Shown here: piece after piece, positions 1 to 9,484 of the stretch
Layout: every line of letters starts with the position of its first letter
Position numbering within the stretch: position 1 is the first letter of the stretch
Source: Gemmatimonadales bacterium
GTDB taxonomy: Bacteria > Gemmatimonadota > Gemmatimonadetes > Longimicrobiales > Gaopeijiaceae
Length of the DNA: 45,531 nt
Direction: 5' to 3'
Assembly (NCBI GenBank): GCA_007692605.1
Contig: REBS01000118.1
Location: 1-45,531, forward strand
The notes under the pieces: model-generated
What the model saw: the letters and a program-made list of their open reading frames with translations, nothing else
The model's database searches: none
What the model was told of the DNA's origin: nothing
Translations under genes and position numbers: made by a program

Positions 1-933
1 GGGACGACCCGGCCCGGCTGGGACCGCGAGATGACGGCCGCGCAGATCCACGCCGACGTCGACGAGTGGGTGGAGCGCGGGGTCCTGCACTTCAAGGCGA
101 AGGGGGCCAGCCCCGATCACCTCGAAGCGCTGATCGAGCGGGTCCACCACCACGGAGGCACGGTGGCCGGACACGTGGATTCCGGAGCCCGCGGGTCGAC
201 GAACTCGGTGGATGCAATCGCGATGGGGATCAACCGGATCGAGCACATCCTCGGCGGCCACGCGCTCGATCGAGAGCAGGCCGCCTACCCGGTCTGGAAC
301 CAGGTCGACACGACCGATGCGGCCTTTCGGGAGACGGTCGCGCTCTTTCTCGAACACGAGGTCTTCTTCGATCCCACCATCACGGCTCCGGTCTACTTCA
401 CCGAGCTCGAGGAGGGATTCGACGACTGGGCCGACGAGCACAGCTTCTTCACCCCGTACGTGCAGGAGCGGGTCGCGGCCCGGGAGCGGAGCCGCAACGA
501 GCTGATGTCCAACCTCTACCAGGCGATGAAGCGCACCACCCTGGCCTTCTACAATGCGGGAGGCGGCCCCTGGATCACCATGGGCACCGACATCCCCAGC
601 CGGGGGGAGTTCCTGCCCGGCTTTTCGGCCCACCGGGAGCTCCACGCCATGGTGCTCGCCGGGATTCCCCCGCTCGACGCGCTGCGGGCCGGCACGATCA
701 ATGGCGCCCGCGCCCTCGAGATGGACGACGAGATCGGCTCGATCACCCCCGGAAAATGGGCCGACCTGGCGATCGTTCGGGGCGACCCGCTCGACGACAT
801 CCGGGCCACCCGGAATGTGACGCTCGTGCTGATGGAAGGGCGGGTCCACGACCCCACCACCCTGCTCGACCGGGCCCGCGGCCGGATCGGACCCACCGGG
901 CCCGAGGAGCACGCGGACTGGTGGCAGTGGTGA
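1..933 (+). CDS. Amidohydrolase-family metal-dependent hydrolase, C-terminal part
   Basis: The reading frame is open from base 1, ten codons before the first ATG at 31, so this is the 3' part of a longer gene. The visible 310 codons match the second half of the amidohydrolase (imidazolonepropionase-like) TIM barrel: a metal-ligand histidine in VAGHVDSGAR, a second in RIEHILGG, the late catalytic aspartate in MGTDIPSRG, then the closing helix LDALRAGTINGARAL and the end-domain signature GSITPGKWADLAIV with G-D-P. Known members hydrolyse cyclic amides or peptides, or xenobiotics; the substrate here cannot be read from sequence. The N-terminal HxH metal pair and any signal peptide lie outside the window. 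The stop overlaps the start of the nicotinate phosphoribosyltransferase gene (GTGA), so the two are probably translated together. Family call is firm, specificity unknown. Confidence 0.85.
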   Translation, partial: GTTRPGWDREMTAAQIHADVDEWVERGVLHFKAKGASPDHLEALIERVHHHGGTVAGHVDSGARGSTNSVDAIAMGINRIEHILGGHALDREQAAYPVWNQVDTTDAAFRETVALFLEHEVFFDPTITAPVYFTELEEGFDDWADEHSFFTPYVQERVAARERSRNELMSNLYQAMKRTTLAFYNAGGGPWITMGTDIPSRGEFLPGFSAHRELHAMVLAGIPPLDALRAGTINGARALEMDDEIGSITPGKWADLAIVRGDPLDDIRATRNVTLVLMEGRVHDPTTLLDRARGRIGPTGPEEHADWWQW

Positions 934-2270
934 ACAGCGCCCCGCAGGCCCTCTTCGTGGACCAGTACGAGCTGACGATGCTCCAGGCGTACTGGCGCGA
1001 GCAGATGCACGGAGAGGCCGTCTTCAGCCTCTACTACCGGTCGCTTCCCGACGGGTGGAACTACGCGCTGGCGGGCGGACTCGACACCGTCCTCGATTAC
1101 CTCGAGCGCCTCCGGTTCACCCCGGAAGAGCTGGATCACCTGGCCACCGACGCCACCTTCTCGGAGGCCTTTCTCGGCTGGCTCGAAGATCTTCGGTTCA
1201 CCGGCGAGGTGCGGGCGGTTCCCGAGGGCACCCCGATCTTTCCCGAGGAGCCGATCCTCGAGATCCGGGCCCCGATCGGCGAGGCCCAGGTCGTCGAGAC
1301 CTTCGTCATGAACCAGATCCACCTGCAGACCGTGCTCGCGTCCCGGGCGAGCCGCGTGGTCCGGGCGGCGGGCGATGCGGATGTGGTCGACTTCGGCATG
1401 CGTCGCATGCACGGGACCGACGCGGCGCTGAAGGGCGCACGGGCCTTCCACATCGCGGGGGTGAAGGCGACGAGCAATGTGGCCGCGGGCCGGGCGCTGG
1501 GGGTGCCGGTCACCGGCACCATGGCCCACAGCTACATCCAGGCGCACGACGAAGAGATCGAGGCCTTCCGGGCCTTCGCGGAACTCTATCCCGAGACCGT
1601 ACTCCTGGTCGACACCTACGACACCCTCGAGGGGGTCCGGACGGTGGTCCGGCTCGCCGGCGAGATGGGTGACCGATTCAACGTGCGGGGGATCCGGCTC
1701 GACTCGGGCGACCTGGGGGAGCTGGCGGCCCGGAGTCGGGCGATCCTCGACGACGCGGGACTCGACCGGGTCCGGATCGTCGCCAGCGGGGGACTCGACG
1801 AGTTTCGGATTCGGGGGCTCCGGGATGGGGGCGCCCCCATCGACGGCTACGGGGTGGGCACCCGCATGGGAGTCTCGGTGGGCGCCCCCGTCCTCGACAT
1901 CGCCTACAAGCTGACCGAGTACGGGGGAAAGGGCCGCCTGAAGCTCTCGACGGGCAAGCAGATCCTGCCCGGCGCCAAGCAGATCTTCCGGGTCGAAGAG
2001 GGGGGCCGGGACGTGCGCGACGTGATCGCGGGGGCCGACGAGCACCACGACGGCCGCCCGCTGCTCGAGGTCGTCATGCGGGAGGGCAGCCGGGTCATCG
2101 CTCCCTCCCGGTCCCTCGACGACCTCCGCGACTACAGCCGGGCCCAGGTCGAGCGACTCCCCGAACGGCTGCACGCACTGGAAGGGGCCGATCCCTCCTT
2201 CCCGGTAGAGATCAGCGAATCGCTGACGAAGCGGCAGCGGAAGGTCGTGGATCGCGTCGCGGAGGGCTGA
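930..2270 (+). CDS. pncB: Nicotinate phosphoribosyltransferase
   Basis: Salvages nicotinate: nicotinate + PRPP (+ATP) to nicotinate mononucleotide, the entry of the Preiss-Handler route to NAD; cytosolic. The 446-residue protein has the family start (ALFVDQYELTMLQAYW), the phosphoribosyl-binding segment DFGMRRMHGTDAALKGAR at about residue 154, the His of GTMAHSY (H200, the residue transiently phosphorylated in the family), LLVDTYDT, the GIRLDSGDLG strand and GYGVGTRMG. Length is normal for the family. GTG at 930 is chosen because it overlaps the previous stop as GTGA; an in-frame GTG at 927 would add one valine. It is convergent with the propeller gene that ends at 2282, 11 bases away. A small chance remains that it acts on nicotinamide, but the motifs favour nicotinate. 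Confidence 0.93.
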   Translation: MNSAPQALFVDQYELTMLQAYWREQMHGEAVFSLYYRSLPDGWNYALAGGLDTVLDYLERLRFTPEELDHLATDATFSEAFLGWLEDLRFTGEVRAVPEGTPIFPEEPILEIRAPIGEAQVVETFVMNQIHLQTVLASRASRVVRAAGDADVVDFGMRRMHGTDAALKGARAFHIAGVKATSNVAAGRALGVPVTGTMAHSYIQAHDEEIEAFRAFAELYPETVLLVDTYDTLEGVRTVVRLAGEMGDRFNVRGIRLDSGDLGELAARSRAILDDAGLDRVRIVASGGLDEFRIRGLRDGGAPIDGYGVGTRMGVSVGAPVLDIAYKLTEYGGKGRLKLSTGKQILPGAKQIFRVEEGGRDVRDVIAGADEHHDGRPLLEVVMREGSRVIAPSRSLDDLRDYSRAQVERLPERLHALEGADPSFPVEISESLTKRQRKVVDRVAEG

Positions 2271-2281
2271 GCCGGCCTCGA

Positions 2282-3469
2282 CTACGACTCGTCCGCCGCC
2301 GCCATCCTCCAGAAAGCGATCCCCGACGCCTGCTGCCCGACGGGCACCGATGCCACCACCTCGAGCGCCCGCAGGTCGAAGATATCGACTTTTCCCGGTT
2401 CGCTCCCGATCCCCTCGACGCTGATGAAGGCGTAGCGCGAGTCGGGCGAAAGCGCGATCCCGTGCACCACACGCGTCGAGGTCGGGAGTCGGGCCAGACG
2501 CTCCCCCGACTCGAGCTCGAAGAACTCGACCCCGTCACCCTGCTTGAGGGTCACCACCAGGATCCGGCCATCGGCGGTGACGTCGACATTGTAGGGGCCG
2601 CGTCCGGTGGCGATGCGGCGGCGATGCGTCCAGCTCTCGAGGTCGATCTCGACGAGCTCGTCGGAGCGGTTGCAGACGACCCAGGCGAAGGCTCCGTCGG
2701 GCGTGGGCTGGACCCAGGTGGGGGAGCACGAGGCCGCGTGCCCCATGTCGTGGCCCGCGTGGGGGCCGTGCGGATCGTGCGGGCCCCGGTCGGAGGGATC
2801 CAGGGGGCCCTCCGCGCCCGCGGCCAAGTGGTACCGGCGCCGCACCTCGAGGGTCAGCAGGTCGAGTTCGACGAGCTGATCGTCCATCATGCACACCGAA
2901 TAGTGCCGTCGACCCGCGGGGTGCACGCGGCTGCCATGCGGCATCGTGCAGGTCTCGATCCGACCCACCTCGGTCATCCCGTCGACGCGGACCACCGAGA
3001 TGTTCGACGGCTCCATCCGGCCGTGCAGGTTGAAGTTGGCGACCGCCACATAGCCCCCGTCGGGCGACACGTCGAGGCTCGCGGGAAAGCGGCCCAGGTC
3101 GACCGGATCGGCCAGAAGGCGACCACTGCCCGCCTCGATCGCCCACAGCTTCCCGCTGGGAAGGCCGTGCCCCGTGGTCAGGTAGACCGTCCCCCCACCG
3201 GCGTCGACGGCGATGCCGTGGGGCGCCTCGCTCTCGGAGTAGAGCTCCGGGACCGAGGACTGCCGGTACAGGTGAGCCACCGAATACTCCTCTTCGACCA
3301 CCGCCCCCTCGGGTCCGAAGCGGATCCGGTGCACGAAGTCCGCGGACTCCGAGCCCACGTACACCCAGTAGGTGGCCGTGGGATCGGATTCGACCTGTGC
3401 GGACGCCGGGTCGGGCGCACCCGATCCGGCCACCGCGAGGAAGGCCAGGGCGAGGGTCAGACTGGACAT
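2282..3469 (-). CDS. Secreted YVTN/WD-type beta-propeller with a His-rich insertion
   Basis: 395 residues: a signal peptide (hydrophobic to about residue 18, cleavage near ASAQ), then repeating propeller blades with the D-x-x-x-x-G-x-x-V pattern (GIAVDAGGGTVYL, SLDVSPDGGYVAVAN, NVDVTADGRILVV, GIALSPDSRYAFI). Between blades lies a His-rich loop, H231, H234, H237, H240, M242, H244 and C248, plus C174, M176, H178, C193 and M194-M195 nearby, which looks like a metal site, perhaps copper. Function is unknown; related propellers are periplasmic electron-transfer or binding proteins. ATG at 3469 has a good ribosome site (GGGGAGGG, about 4 bases upstream). It starts 13 bases after the stop of the LVIVD gene, so the two share an operon and are probably exported together. 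The propeller fold is confident, the role is not. Confidence 0.8.
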   Translation of the reverse strand: MSSLTLALAFLAVAGSGAPDPASAQVESDPTATYWVYVGSESADFVHRIRFGPEGAVVEEEYSVAHLYRQSSVPELYSESEAPHGIAVDAGGGTVYLTTGHGLPSGKLWAIEAGSGRLLADPVDLGRFPASLDVSPDGGYVAVANFNLHGRMEPSNISVVRVDGMTEVGRIETCTMPHGSRVHPAGRRHYSVCMMDDQLVELDLLTLEVRRRYHLAAGAEGPLDPSDRGPHDPHGPHAGHDMGHAASCSPTWVQPTPDGAFAWVVCNRSDELVEIDLESWTHRRRIATGRGPYNVDVTADGRILVVTLKQGDGVEFFELESGERLARLPTSTRVVHGIALSPDSRYAFISVEGIGSEPGKVDIFDLRALEVVASVPVGQQASGIAFWRMAAADES

Positions 3470-3482
3470 CGGTCCCTCCCCG

Positions 3483-5597
3483 TCAGGGAATCAATCCGGC
3501 TTCGGGAAGCAGGCGCACCGACCAGAGCCCGGAGTTCGCATCCGACAGGAAGATGTTCCCCTTGTAGGGCATGGCGCTCCAGGTGGTCGGTGCGTTGGAC
3601 ACGTAGCCGATCGGGTCGTTCGGCTTGAAGACGGCGATTTCGCGGCCCTGCGTGTACAGGTTGCCGCGCAGATCCCCGGACACGTCGACGACGCGCAGGC
3701 CGCCCTCGTAGTAGGCCTGGTAGAGGATGTCGTCTTCGACCCAGATGTTGTGTGTCCCGTACTCGGGAACGTGGTAGCGGGCGACCTTCTGCGGATTCTC
3801 GGGGTCGGTGTAGTCGACGATGTGGATGTATCCGGCGGTGTTCCGGGGCGTCCCGCTGCCGGGTACGTCCGGATCGTAGGGGGCGCGGTTCATGCCGCCC
3901 TCGAGCGCGAAGCCGCGCCGGCCGATCACCTCGTCTCCGGCGAAGATGTAGAAGCGCCCCGTGTCCTCCTGGTAATAGGGGAAGATGGCGTGGGTGTTGC
4001 CCCCGGGGAGCGGATAGCTGTTCACGACCACCGGGTTCTCGGGCGATCCGCCCCACCGCCCGTTTCCGACATCGACCTGCACGATCCCGGTCCGCCACTC
4101 CGCCGAGTAGGCGATCCCGTCGTGCACCCAGACGTCGTGGATCCGCGAGCCGGGAATGTCCACCTCGCTGACCGTGCGCGGCGCGTAGATGTCGGACATG
4201 TCGACGATCAGGTAGCGCTCCCCTCCCGACAGGACGTAGAGGTAGTCATCCTGCGGGTAGGCGTTGTGCACGCCACCGGTGAGCCCCTCGTCGAACTCGA
4301 TCGCGATGACCGGGTGGGCCGGCTCGGCCATGTCGAGGATCACCACGCCGTTGCGGCGATCCGACGCGCCCTCGCGGGTGAGGGTCGCGTAGCGGCCGTC
4401 GGGCGAGACCTTCACGTCGTTCACGGTTCGCGCGTCGACCTGGATCGAGTCGGTGAGGATCATATTCTCGGGATCGGTGACATCCCAGAAGTACGAGAAA
4501 CCGTCGGACCCCCAGGTCCCGGTCACCGCGTAGTCCCGCCCGTCGACCCCCTCGAACACCCAGAAGTCCGACGTCCGGCGGTGCGAGACCCGGCCCTGTC
4601 CCAGCACCTCGATGCGTCGGACCACCTGTCGGCTCTCGATCTCGACCGACCGGAAGGCCGTGAGGTGGCCGGCCTGCGCCCAGACCGTGTAGGTGCCCGG
4701 GAACTGCGCCATGAATTCGCCGCCGTCGACCTGGGCCGCCGCCCCCGGAGCCACGATCGAGTCGTGCGGGGTGTAGGTGTAGCTCCACCGGATCGGGAGC
4801 TCGTCGACGGCGTCCGCCGCAGCGCCGCCCCCCTCGGAGACCAGCCGGGGCTCGAAGAAGACCACGTCCCCCGTGTACGCCGACTCGTGATCGGCATCGA
4901 GTTCGAGCGCACCTTCGGGCAGGGGGGTCACCGTCTGCGCGTAGCGGCCCTCGGTGCCATCGACCTCGGCAATGATCTCGACGGGTCCCTCGCCGGTCAC
5001 GGTGACCAGCCCGTGGCGGTCCACCCGGGCCACCTGCGGATCCGAGCTCCGCCATTCGATTTCGGGATAGGCCCGCTCCGATCCGTCGGCGTGCAGACCC
5101 TTCGCCGTGAAGCGGACATGGGTCCCGCTGAAGAGTCGACCTTCCCGAGGCTCCACCCGGACCTCGGCGATCGAGGGCCAGGTGACCTCGACCGTGATCA
5201 CGGCCACCGGAGGCTCCATGTCACTTCCCTCGGGGGGGATGACGGCGACCATCACCCGGTACTCCCCCACCCCGATGCCCAGGAGTTCGCCGTCGACGGC
5301 CTCGACCCCGTTGCGGGCCCCCTGGATGAAGATCGGGGGATTCAGCTCGTTGCCGTCGGTGTCGAGCGCCCTGACCGTGAGGGGCACCCGTTCGCCCACC
5401 GCCACCTGCAGATGCTGCGGCTCTACGACCAGGCGGGTCACCTCGAGGGCGTCTTCCGGTCGCACCTCCTGCCCGGACACCGGGGTCGCAACCAGGGGTG
5501 CGATCAGGAGGAGCAGCACAGTGCTGCATATGGCGGTCAGATGGGCGAGCGAGCGGGATCGAAGCGTGGTCCGGGCGGACGTGGATCGCGGTGACAT
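3483..5597 (-). CDS. Exported Ig-like (Big_2) plus LVIVD-repeat propeller protein
   Basis: 704 residues from ATG at 5597, chosen because it places an Arg-rich n-region and hydrophobic core (LLLLIAPLVATPVSG) at the amino end; the frame is open 42 codons further upstream without a sensible leader. A GGAG lies 9 bases before the ATG. Residues about 35-290 hold bacterial Ig-like domains, including the Big_2 pattern ARVDRHGLVTVTGEG. The C-terminal half is a propeller of LVIVD repeats (GVVILDMAEPAHPV, YLIVDMSDIYAPRTVSEVDI, GYIHIVDYTDPENPQKVA, GLRVVDVSGDLRG). LVIVD proteins are cell-surface or secreted propellers with no agreed activity. It is the first gene of a two-gene unit with the His-rich propeller, and is divergent from the S9 peptidase. 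The family call is sound; function is unknown. Confidence 0.82.
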   Translation of the reverse strand: MSPRSTSARTTLRSRSLAHLTAICSTVLLLLIAPLVATPVSGQEVRPEDALEVTRLVVEPQHLQVAVGERVPLTVRALDTDGNELNPPIFIQGARNGVEAVDGELLGIGVGEYRVMVAVIPPEGSDMEPPVAVITVEVTWPSIAEVRVEPREGRLFSGTHVRFTAKGLHADGSERAYPEIEWRSSDPQVARVDRHGLVTVTGEGPVEIIAEVDGTEGRYAQTVTPLPEGALELDADHESAYTGDVVFFEPRLVSEGGGAAADAVDELPIRWSYTYTPHDSIVAPGAAAQVDGGEFMAQFPGTYTVWAQAGHLTAFRSVEIESRQVVRRIEVLGQGRVSHRRTSDFWVFEGVDGRDYAVTGTWGSDGFSYFWDVTDPENMILTDSIQVDARTVNDVKVSPDGRYATLTREGASDRRNGVVILDMAEPAHPVIAIEFDEGLTGGVHNAYPQDDYLYVLSGGERYLIVDMSDIYAPRTVSEVDIPGSRIHDVWVHDGIAYSAEWRTGIVQVDVGNGRWGGSPENPVVVNSYPLPGGNTHAIFPYYQEDTGRFYIFAGDEVIGRRGFALEGGMNRAPYDPDVPGSGTPRNTAGYIHIVDYTDPENPQKVARYHVPEYGTHNIWVEDDILYQAYYEGGLRVVDVSGDLRGNLYTQGREIAVFKPNDPIGYVSNAPTTWSAMPYKGNIFLSDANSGLWSVRLLPEAGLIP

Positions 5598-5812
5598 TCG
5601 AGGGGCTCCGTCAAATGGATGATGCGGGCTCGGTGGGGATCGGGGCGGGATCCGAATCTCCAATCGAGCATGCGCCCCGGTCCGACGCAAGGCACCGGGA
5701 GGGGGCACGGCCGTGCTTTCCAATCGATGGGAAAGACGCGAAGTTCAGACCCGCACCAACCCCGCAACGTTCCCTTGTACACCATCTCCACGTCCACCCT
5801 GCGAACCCCTTC

Positions 5813-7894
5813 ATGGCCGTCCCCTTCCTCTCTCGACCGAGACGCGCACGACGCCCGTCCCGATCCCGGATCGCCGCCCCGGGCATCCCTCTGGCCCTGG
5901 CCCTCTTCGCCCTCCTTCCGGCCACGGCCATCCAGGCGCAGACGGCGGGGATGGCGCCCGAGGATCTGTACGGGGTGATCGGGGTCGCCGAACCGCGAAT
6001 TTCCCCCGACGGGGCCCGCGTCGTGTTCACCGTGGCTCGGGTGGCCGAAGACGCGCGAAGTCGGGAACGCTCGATCTGGATCACCCCGACCGACGGCGAA
6101 CCGGAGCCGACGCGGCTGACCGACGGCCCCTCGGACTCGAGCCCCCGCTGGTCTCCTGATGGCGCCCGCATCGCCTACCTCGGCCACGACTCCGAAGAGC
6201 GGATTCAGCTGCACCTGATCGCGGCGAGCGGGGGGACGCCGACCCCCGTCACCGCACTCCGGCAGGGATCGATCTCTTCGTTCGAATGGGCTCCCGACGG
6301 CGCCCGGATCCTGCTCACGCTGAACCTGGACCCCGAGGTGGGCGACCCCCTCGTGGAGCCGACCGAACCGGACGGCCCGGTCCCCGACATCGTGGTGGTG
6401 CGCGACGCCGTCTACGCCTCGGACGAAGCCGGATATCTCGACGAAGGCCGCAAGCACCTGTGGGTGCTCGATGTCGAGTCGGGCTCGCTGGGTCCCCTCA
6501 CCCCCGGTGACCCCGCCTGGAATGACGAGCACGCCACGGTCTCGCCCGACGGCGGCCGGGTCGCCTTCGTGCGGGACGCCTCGGGCGAGGAGTACGACGG
6601 CGGGTTCGACCGGGGGCTCTGGTTCCTGGCGCTCGACGGCGGCACGCCCGCCGCACTCGACACTCCGGCCGGACGGATCGAGGACCCGGTCTGGGCCCCC
6701 GCGAACGACCGGGTCGTCTATCGCTTCACCCCCGAACGGTACGCGCGCCCCCATCTCTACCTGCACTCGCTGGTCGGGGGGCCCCGGGTCCGGCTCACCG
6801 CCGAGGTGGATCGGCGACCCGAGAACCTCCTCTTCCACCCGTCGGGAGGCCACCTGTACTTCACCGCCGACCACCAGGGGACGCATCCGCTGTATCGGCT
6901 CGCGCTCGATGGCTCCGGAGCGACCCCGCTCTTCGGCGAGGACGGGGCGGTGTCGAGCCCGACGATCTCGGCCGATGGGTCCATGCTCGCCTTCACCTAC
7001 GAGAACGAGCTCTACCCGCCGGAGATCTGGGTCGCCGATGCCGAGGGGCGACAACCCCGCCCCCTGACCCGGTTCAACGACGACCTTGTGGCCGGGATCG
7101 ACCTGCAGCGTCTCGAGGAGCTCCGGTTCCAGAACCCCGACGGCTTCCCGCTCCAGGGCTTCGTCCTGCGTCCCCACGGATTCGAGCCGGGGCAGAGCTA
7201 CCCCCTGGTCCTCAACATCAAGGGTGGTCCGGGCGGGATGTGGGGAAGTCGGTGGTTTCCCGAGTTCCACATGCTCGCCGCCGCCGGCTACGGGGTGGCC
7301 TTCGTGAACTACCGGGGTAGCTCCGGCTACGGGCACCGCCACATGGATGCGGTGCGCCGGGACTACGGAGGCGCCGACGCCACCGACAACCTCCTCTTCC
7401 TGGACCAGGTGCTCGCCCGCCACGACTGGGTCGACCCCGATCGCCTCTTCGTGACCGGGGGAAGCCACGGCGGCTTCCTGACCGCCTGGCTGACCACCCG
7501 CACCGACCGCTTCCGGGCCGCGGTCCCCCAGCGCATGGTCTCGAACTGGATCTCGGAGGCCGGCACGCAGGCCTTCCCCCCGCGGGCGATGCAGGACGAG
7601 TTCGGGGGCACGATCTGGGAGCGCTTCGACGACTACTGGGGCCGCTCGCCCCTGGCCCACGCCCCGCAGGTGAAGACCCCGACGCTGGTGATCCACTCCA
7701 CCGACGACCGGATCACCCCGATCGGGCAGGGCCAGGAGTGGTTCTACGCCCTGCGCGCACTCGGTGTCCCCTCGGAGATGGTCATCTTCGAAGGGGAGAG
7801 TCACGCCCTGTCGCGCACCGGAAGACCGGTGAACCAGGTCGAGCGGATCCGCCGCATCATCGAATGGTTCGACCGCTGGGACGAGCGCCCGTGA
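5813..7894 (+). CDS. Secreted S9-family prolyl oligopeptidase-type peptidase (acylaminoacyl/dipeptidyl peptidase)
   Basis: Serine peptidase of clan SC, probably periplasmic, trimming peptides for nutrition. The 693-residue protein starts with a signal peptide (Arg-rich, then LALALFALLPATAIQAQ). Residues about 45-420 are a WD40/PD40-like propeller (ISPDGARVVFTVAR, WSPDGARIAYLG, VSPDGGRVAFVR). The alpha/beta-hydrolase domain follows: oxyanion region NIKGGPGGMWGS and VNYRGSSGYG, nucleophile S551 in GGSHGGF, the acid D631 or D632 in HSTDDRITP, and H664 in GESHALS. The full triad suggests an active enzyme. ATG 5813 is chosen because it starts the signal peptide; no clear Shine-Dalgarno is seen, and the frame is open upstream to 5498 across the neighbouring gene's start. 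The stop overlaps the next gene as GTGA. Confidence 0.9.
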   Translation: MAVPFLSRPRRARRPSRSRIAAPGIPLALALFALLPATAIQAQTAGMAPEDLYGVIGVAEPRISPDGARVVFTVARVAEDARSRERSIWITPTDGEPEPTRLTDGPSDSSPRWSPDGARIAYLGHDSEERIQLHLIAASGGTPTPVTALRQGSISSFEWAPDGARILLTLNLDPEVGDPLVEPTEPDGPVPDIVVVRDAVYASDEAGYLDEGRKHLWVLDVESGSLGPLTPGDPAWNDEHATVSPDGGRVAFVRDASGEEYDGGFDRGLWFLALDGGTPAALDTPAGRIEDPVWAPANDRVVYRFTPERYARPHLYLHSLVGGPRVRLTAEVDRRPENLLFHPSGGHLYFTADHQGTHPLYRLALDGSGATPLFGEDGAVSSPTISADGSMLAFTYENELYPPEIWVADAEGRQPRPLTRFNDDLVAGIDLQRLEELRFQNPDGFPLQGFVLRPHGFEPGQSYPLVLNIKGGPGGMWGSRWFPEFHMLAAAGYGVAFVNYRGSSGYGHRHMDAVRRDYGGADATDNLLFLDQVLARHDWVDPDRLFVTGGSHGGFLTAWLTTRTDRFRAAVPQRMVSNWISEAGTQAFPPRAMQDEFGGTIWERFDDYWGRSPLAHAPQVKTPTLVIHSTDDRITPIGQGQEWFYALRALGVPSEMVIFEGESHALSRTGRPVNQVERIRRIIEWFDRWDERP

Positions 7895-9366
7895 GCCGCA
7901 CCTCGGGCCGGCTCGAGCGGTATCGCGACGTCGTTTCGGACTGGGAGGCCTTTCACGCGGCCAACCACGCGCCGGAACCGGTCACCCTGCGGGTGCGATC
8001 GAGGCTGCACGACCCCGCCGAGGTCCGGGCCTCGCTGGAGGCGCAGGGCTTCGAGATGCACCCGGTTCCGGGCCTTCCGGACTACCTGCGGGTCGCCGGT
8101 GGACCGCACTCGGTGGCGCAGACCCTCGACCACTGGCTCGGGCGGCTGCACGTGCAGCAGTGCGTGATGGCGGTCCCCTCGCTGGCGCTCGACCCGCAGC
8201 CGGGCGACCGGGTGCTCGACATGTGCGCGGCCCCCGGGGGCAAGACCGCGCACCTGGCCGAACTCCAGGGGGAGCGGGGCTGTCTGGTGGCGGCCGACCC
8301 CAAGGAGAAGCGGCTGCGGGGGCTCATGAGCAACCTCTTTCGGCTGGGGCTCACGAATGTGGTGGTGGTGGCCTCGGACGGCCGGGAGCTGCCCGAGGGC
8401 GCGCGGTTCGACCGTGTGCTCGTCGACGCCCCCTGCTCCGCCGAGGGAAACTACCGGCGCCACTCCGGCCGCCTCCCCCCGCGTGACGCCGCCTTCGTGA
8501 GCTACGTGACCGAGCTCCAGGAGGCGCTCCTGCTGCGGGCCATCGAGCTGACCCGGCCCGGCGGCCGCATCGTCTACTCGACCTGCACCTTCGCTCCGGA
8601 AGAGAACGAACGGGTCGTGCACCGGGTCCTGCAGCGGGCTCCGGTCCGGCTGCACCCCCTGACCCTCGACCTGCCGCACGAACCCGGGCTGACCTCGTGG
8701 AAAGGCGAGGAGTTCGGCGAGACGATGCGGCAGGCCTGGCGTCTCTACCCGCAGCACCTGGACTCGGGGGGCGCCTTCACCGCCTGCCTGGTCAAGGAGG
8801 GGGCCGCCGAGCGCCCCACGGAGCCGGACTCGGGGCTCGACTCCGGGTGGAGCCCCCTTCCCGTCGCCTTTCCCGGCGAGGACCCGAAGGCTGCCCGGGC
8901 TCGGGTCGAGTGGGCCCGCCGGGACCTTCTGGACCGGTTCGGCTTCGACCCGTCGGCCCTCGAGGGGCTCGGCTGGATGGTCCGCGGCGAGAACATCTGG
9001 GTCCAGACCGCCGGGGAGTGGCCGGTCGACACCTGGGCCGCGACGAAGGGATGGCGCACCGTCTCGGCGGGGCTGCGGGCCTTCAGGCAGGACAGCGTCG
9101 GGCGCGAGACGCCGTCGAACCACCTGCTCGGACGCTTCGCCCACCACCTGGGGGATGCACGCCGTCGGCGCCTCGACGACGCCGAACTGTCGCTTCTGCT
9201 GTCTGGCGAGCCAGTCGCCGACGAGTCCCTGCCCCCGGGACCGATCGTGCTCACCTTCCGGGGCTGGGTGCTGGGCCGGGGGATGGTGGGACGGGGCGGA
9301 CTTCGTCACCAGATCCCGACCACCCAGGCGGAGCGGCTGAAGGCACTTCTGTCCCTTGACGGGTAA
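7891..9366 (+). CDS. RsmB/NOP-family (RsmF-like) rRNA cytosine-C5 methyltransferase
   Basis: Transfers methyl from S-adenosylmethionine to C5 of a cytosine in RNA, most likely 16S rRNA. In 491 residues it has the SAM loop DMCAAPGGKT (110-119), the aspartate strand VAADPKEKR, motif IV DAPCSAEG with C182, and the nucleophile C232 in YSTCTFAPEE, the two-cysteine signature of the family. A C-terminal extension of roughly 170 residues resembles the extra domain and PUA-like tail of RsmF/YebU (VRGENIWVQT, GWVLGRGM), so RsmF is a better analogue than RsmB. GTG at 7891 overlaps the peptidase stop (GTGA); there is no separate ribosome site. Coupling to a secreted peptidase is odd and probably reflects compaction rather than function. 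The target base cannot be read from sequence. Confidence 0.88.
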   Translation: MSRTSGRLERYRDVVSDWEAFHAANHAPEPVTLRVRSRLHDPAEVRASLEAQGFEMHPVPGLPDYLRVAGGPHSVAQTLDHWLGRLHVQQCVMAVPSLALDPQPGDRVLDMCAAPGGKTAHLAELQGERGCLVAADPKEKRLRGLMSNLFRLGLTNVVVVASDGRELPEGARFDRVLVDAPCSAEGNYRRHSGRLPPRDAAFVSYVTELQEALLLRAIELTRPGGRIVYSTCTFAPEENERVVHRVLQRAPVRLHPLTLDLPHEPGLTSWKGEEFGETMRQAWRLYPQHLDSGGAFTACLVKEGAAERPTEPDSGLDSGWSPLPVAFPGEDPKAARARVEWARRDLLDRFGFDPSALEGLGWMVRGENIWVQTAGEWPVDTWAATKGWRTVSAGLRAFRQDSVGRETPSNHLLGRFAHHLGDARRRRLDDAELSLLLSGEPVADESLPPGPIVLTFRGWVLGRGMVGRGGLRHQIPTTQAERLKALLSLDG

Positions 9367-9484
9367 AGAGAACCGAGGACGCCCGGGGTCCCCGAAGGCC
9401 TCCTCCGGGAGCGGTTCGGCCCCAGGCCATATTCAACTCCCAAAGCGATTCACACCCCACGTTCAATCCCATCAGGACATCGAC

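Noticed and set aside
549-2174. 541-codon minus-strand open frame opposite pncB
   Set aside because: Composition is Pro/Asp/Gly/His-rich with no motif; it mirrors a clear pncB gene and is a by-product of GC-rich codon use.
3372-5594. 740-codon plus-strand open frame opposite the LVIVD gene
   Set aside because: No domain or signal; the minus-strand LVIVD and Ig-like motifs explain this stretch.
5537-7804. 755-codon minus-strand open frame opposite the S9 peptidase
   Set aside because: No recognisable fold; the plus strand has a full catalytic triad.
9367-9484. Possible tRNA or small RNA upstream of egtB (GTTCAATCC motif)
   Set aside because: No cloverleaf could be built around it and no CCA or acceptor stem pairs.
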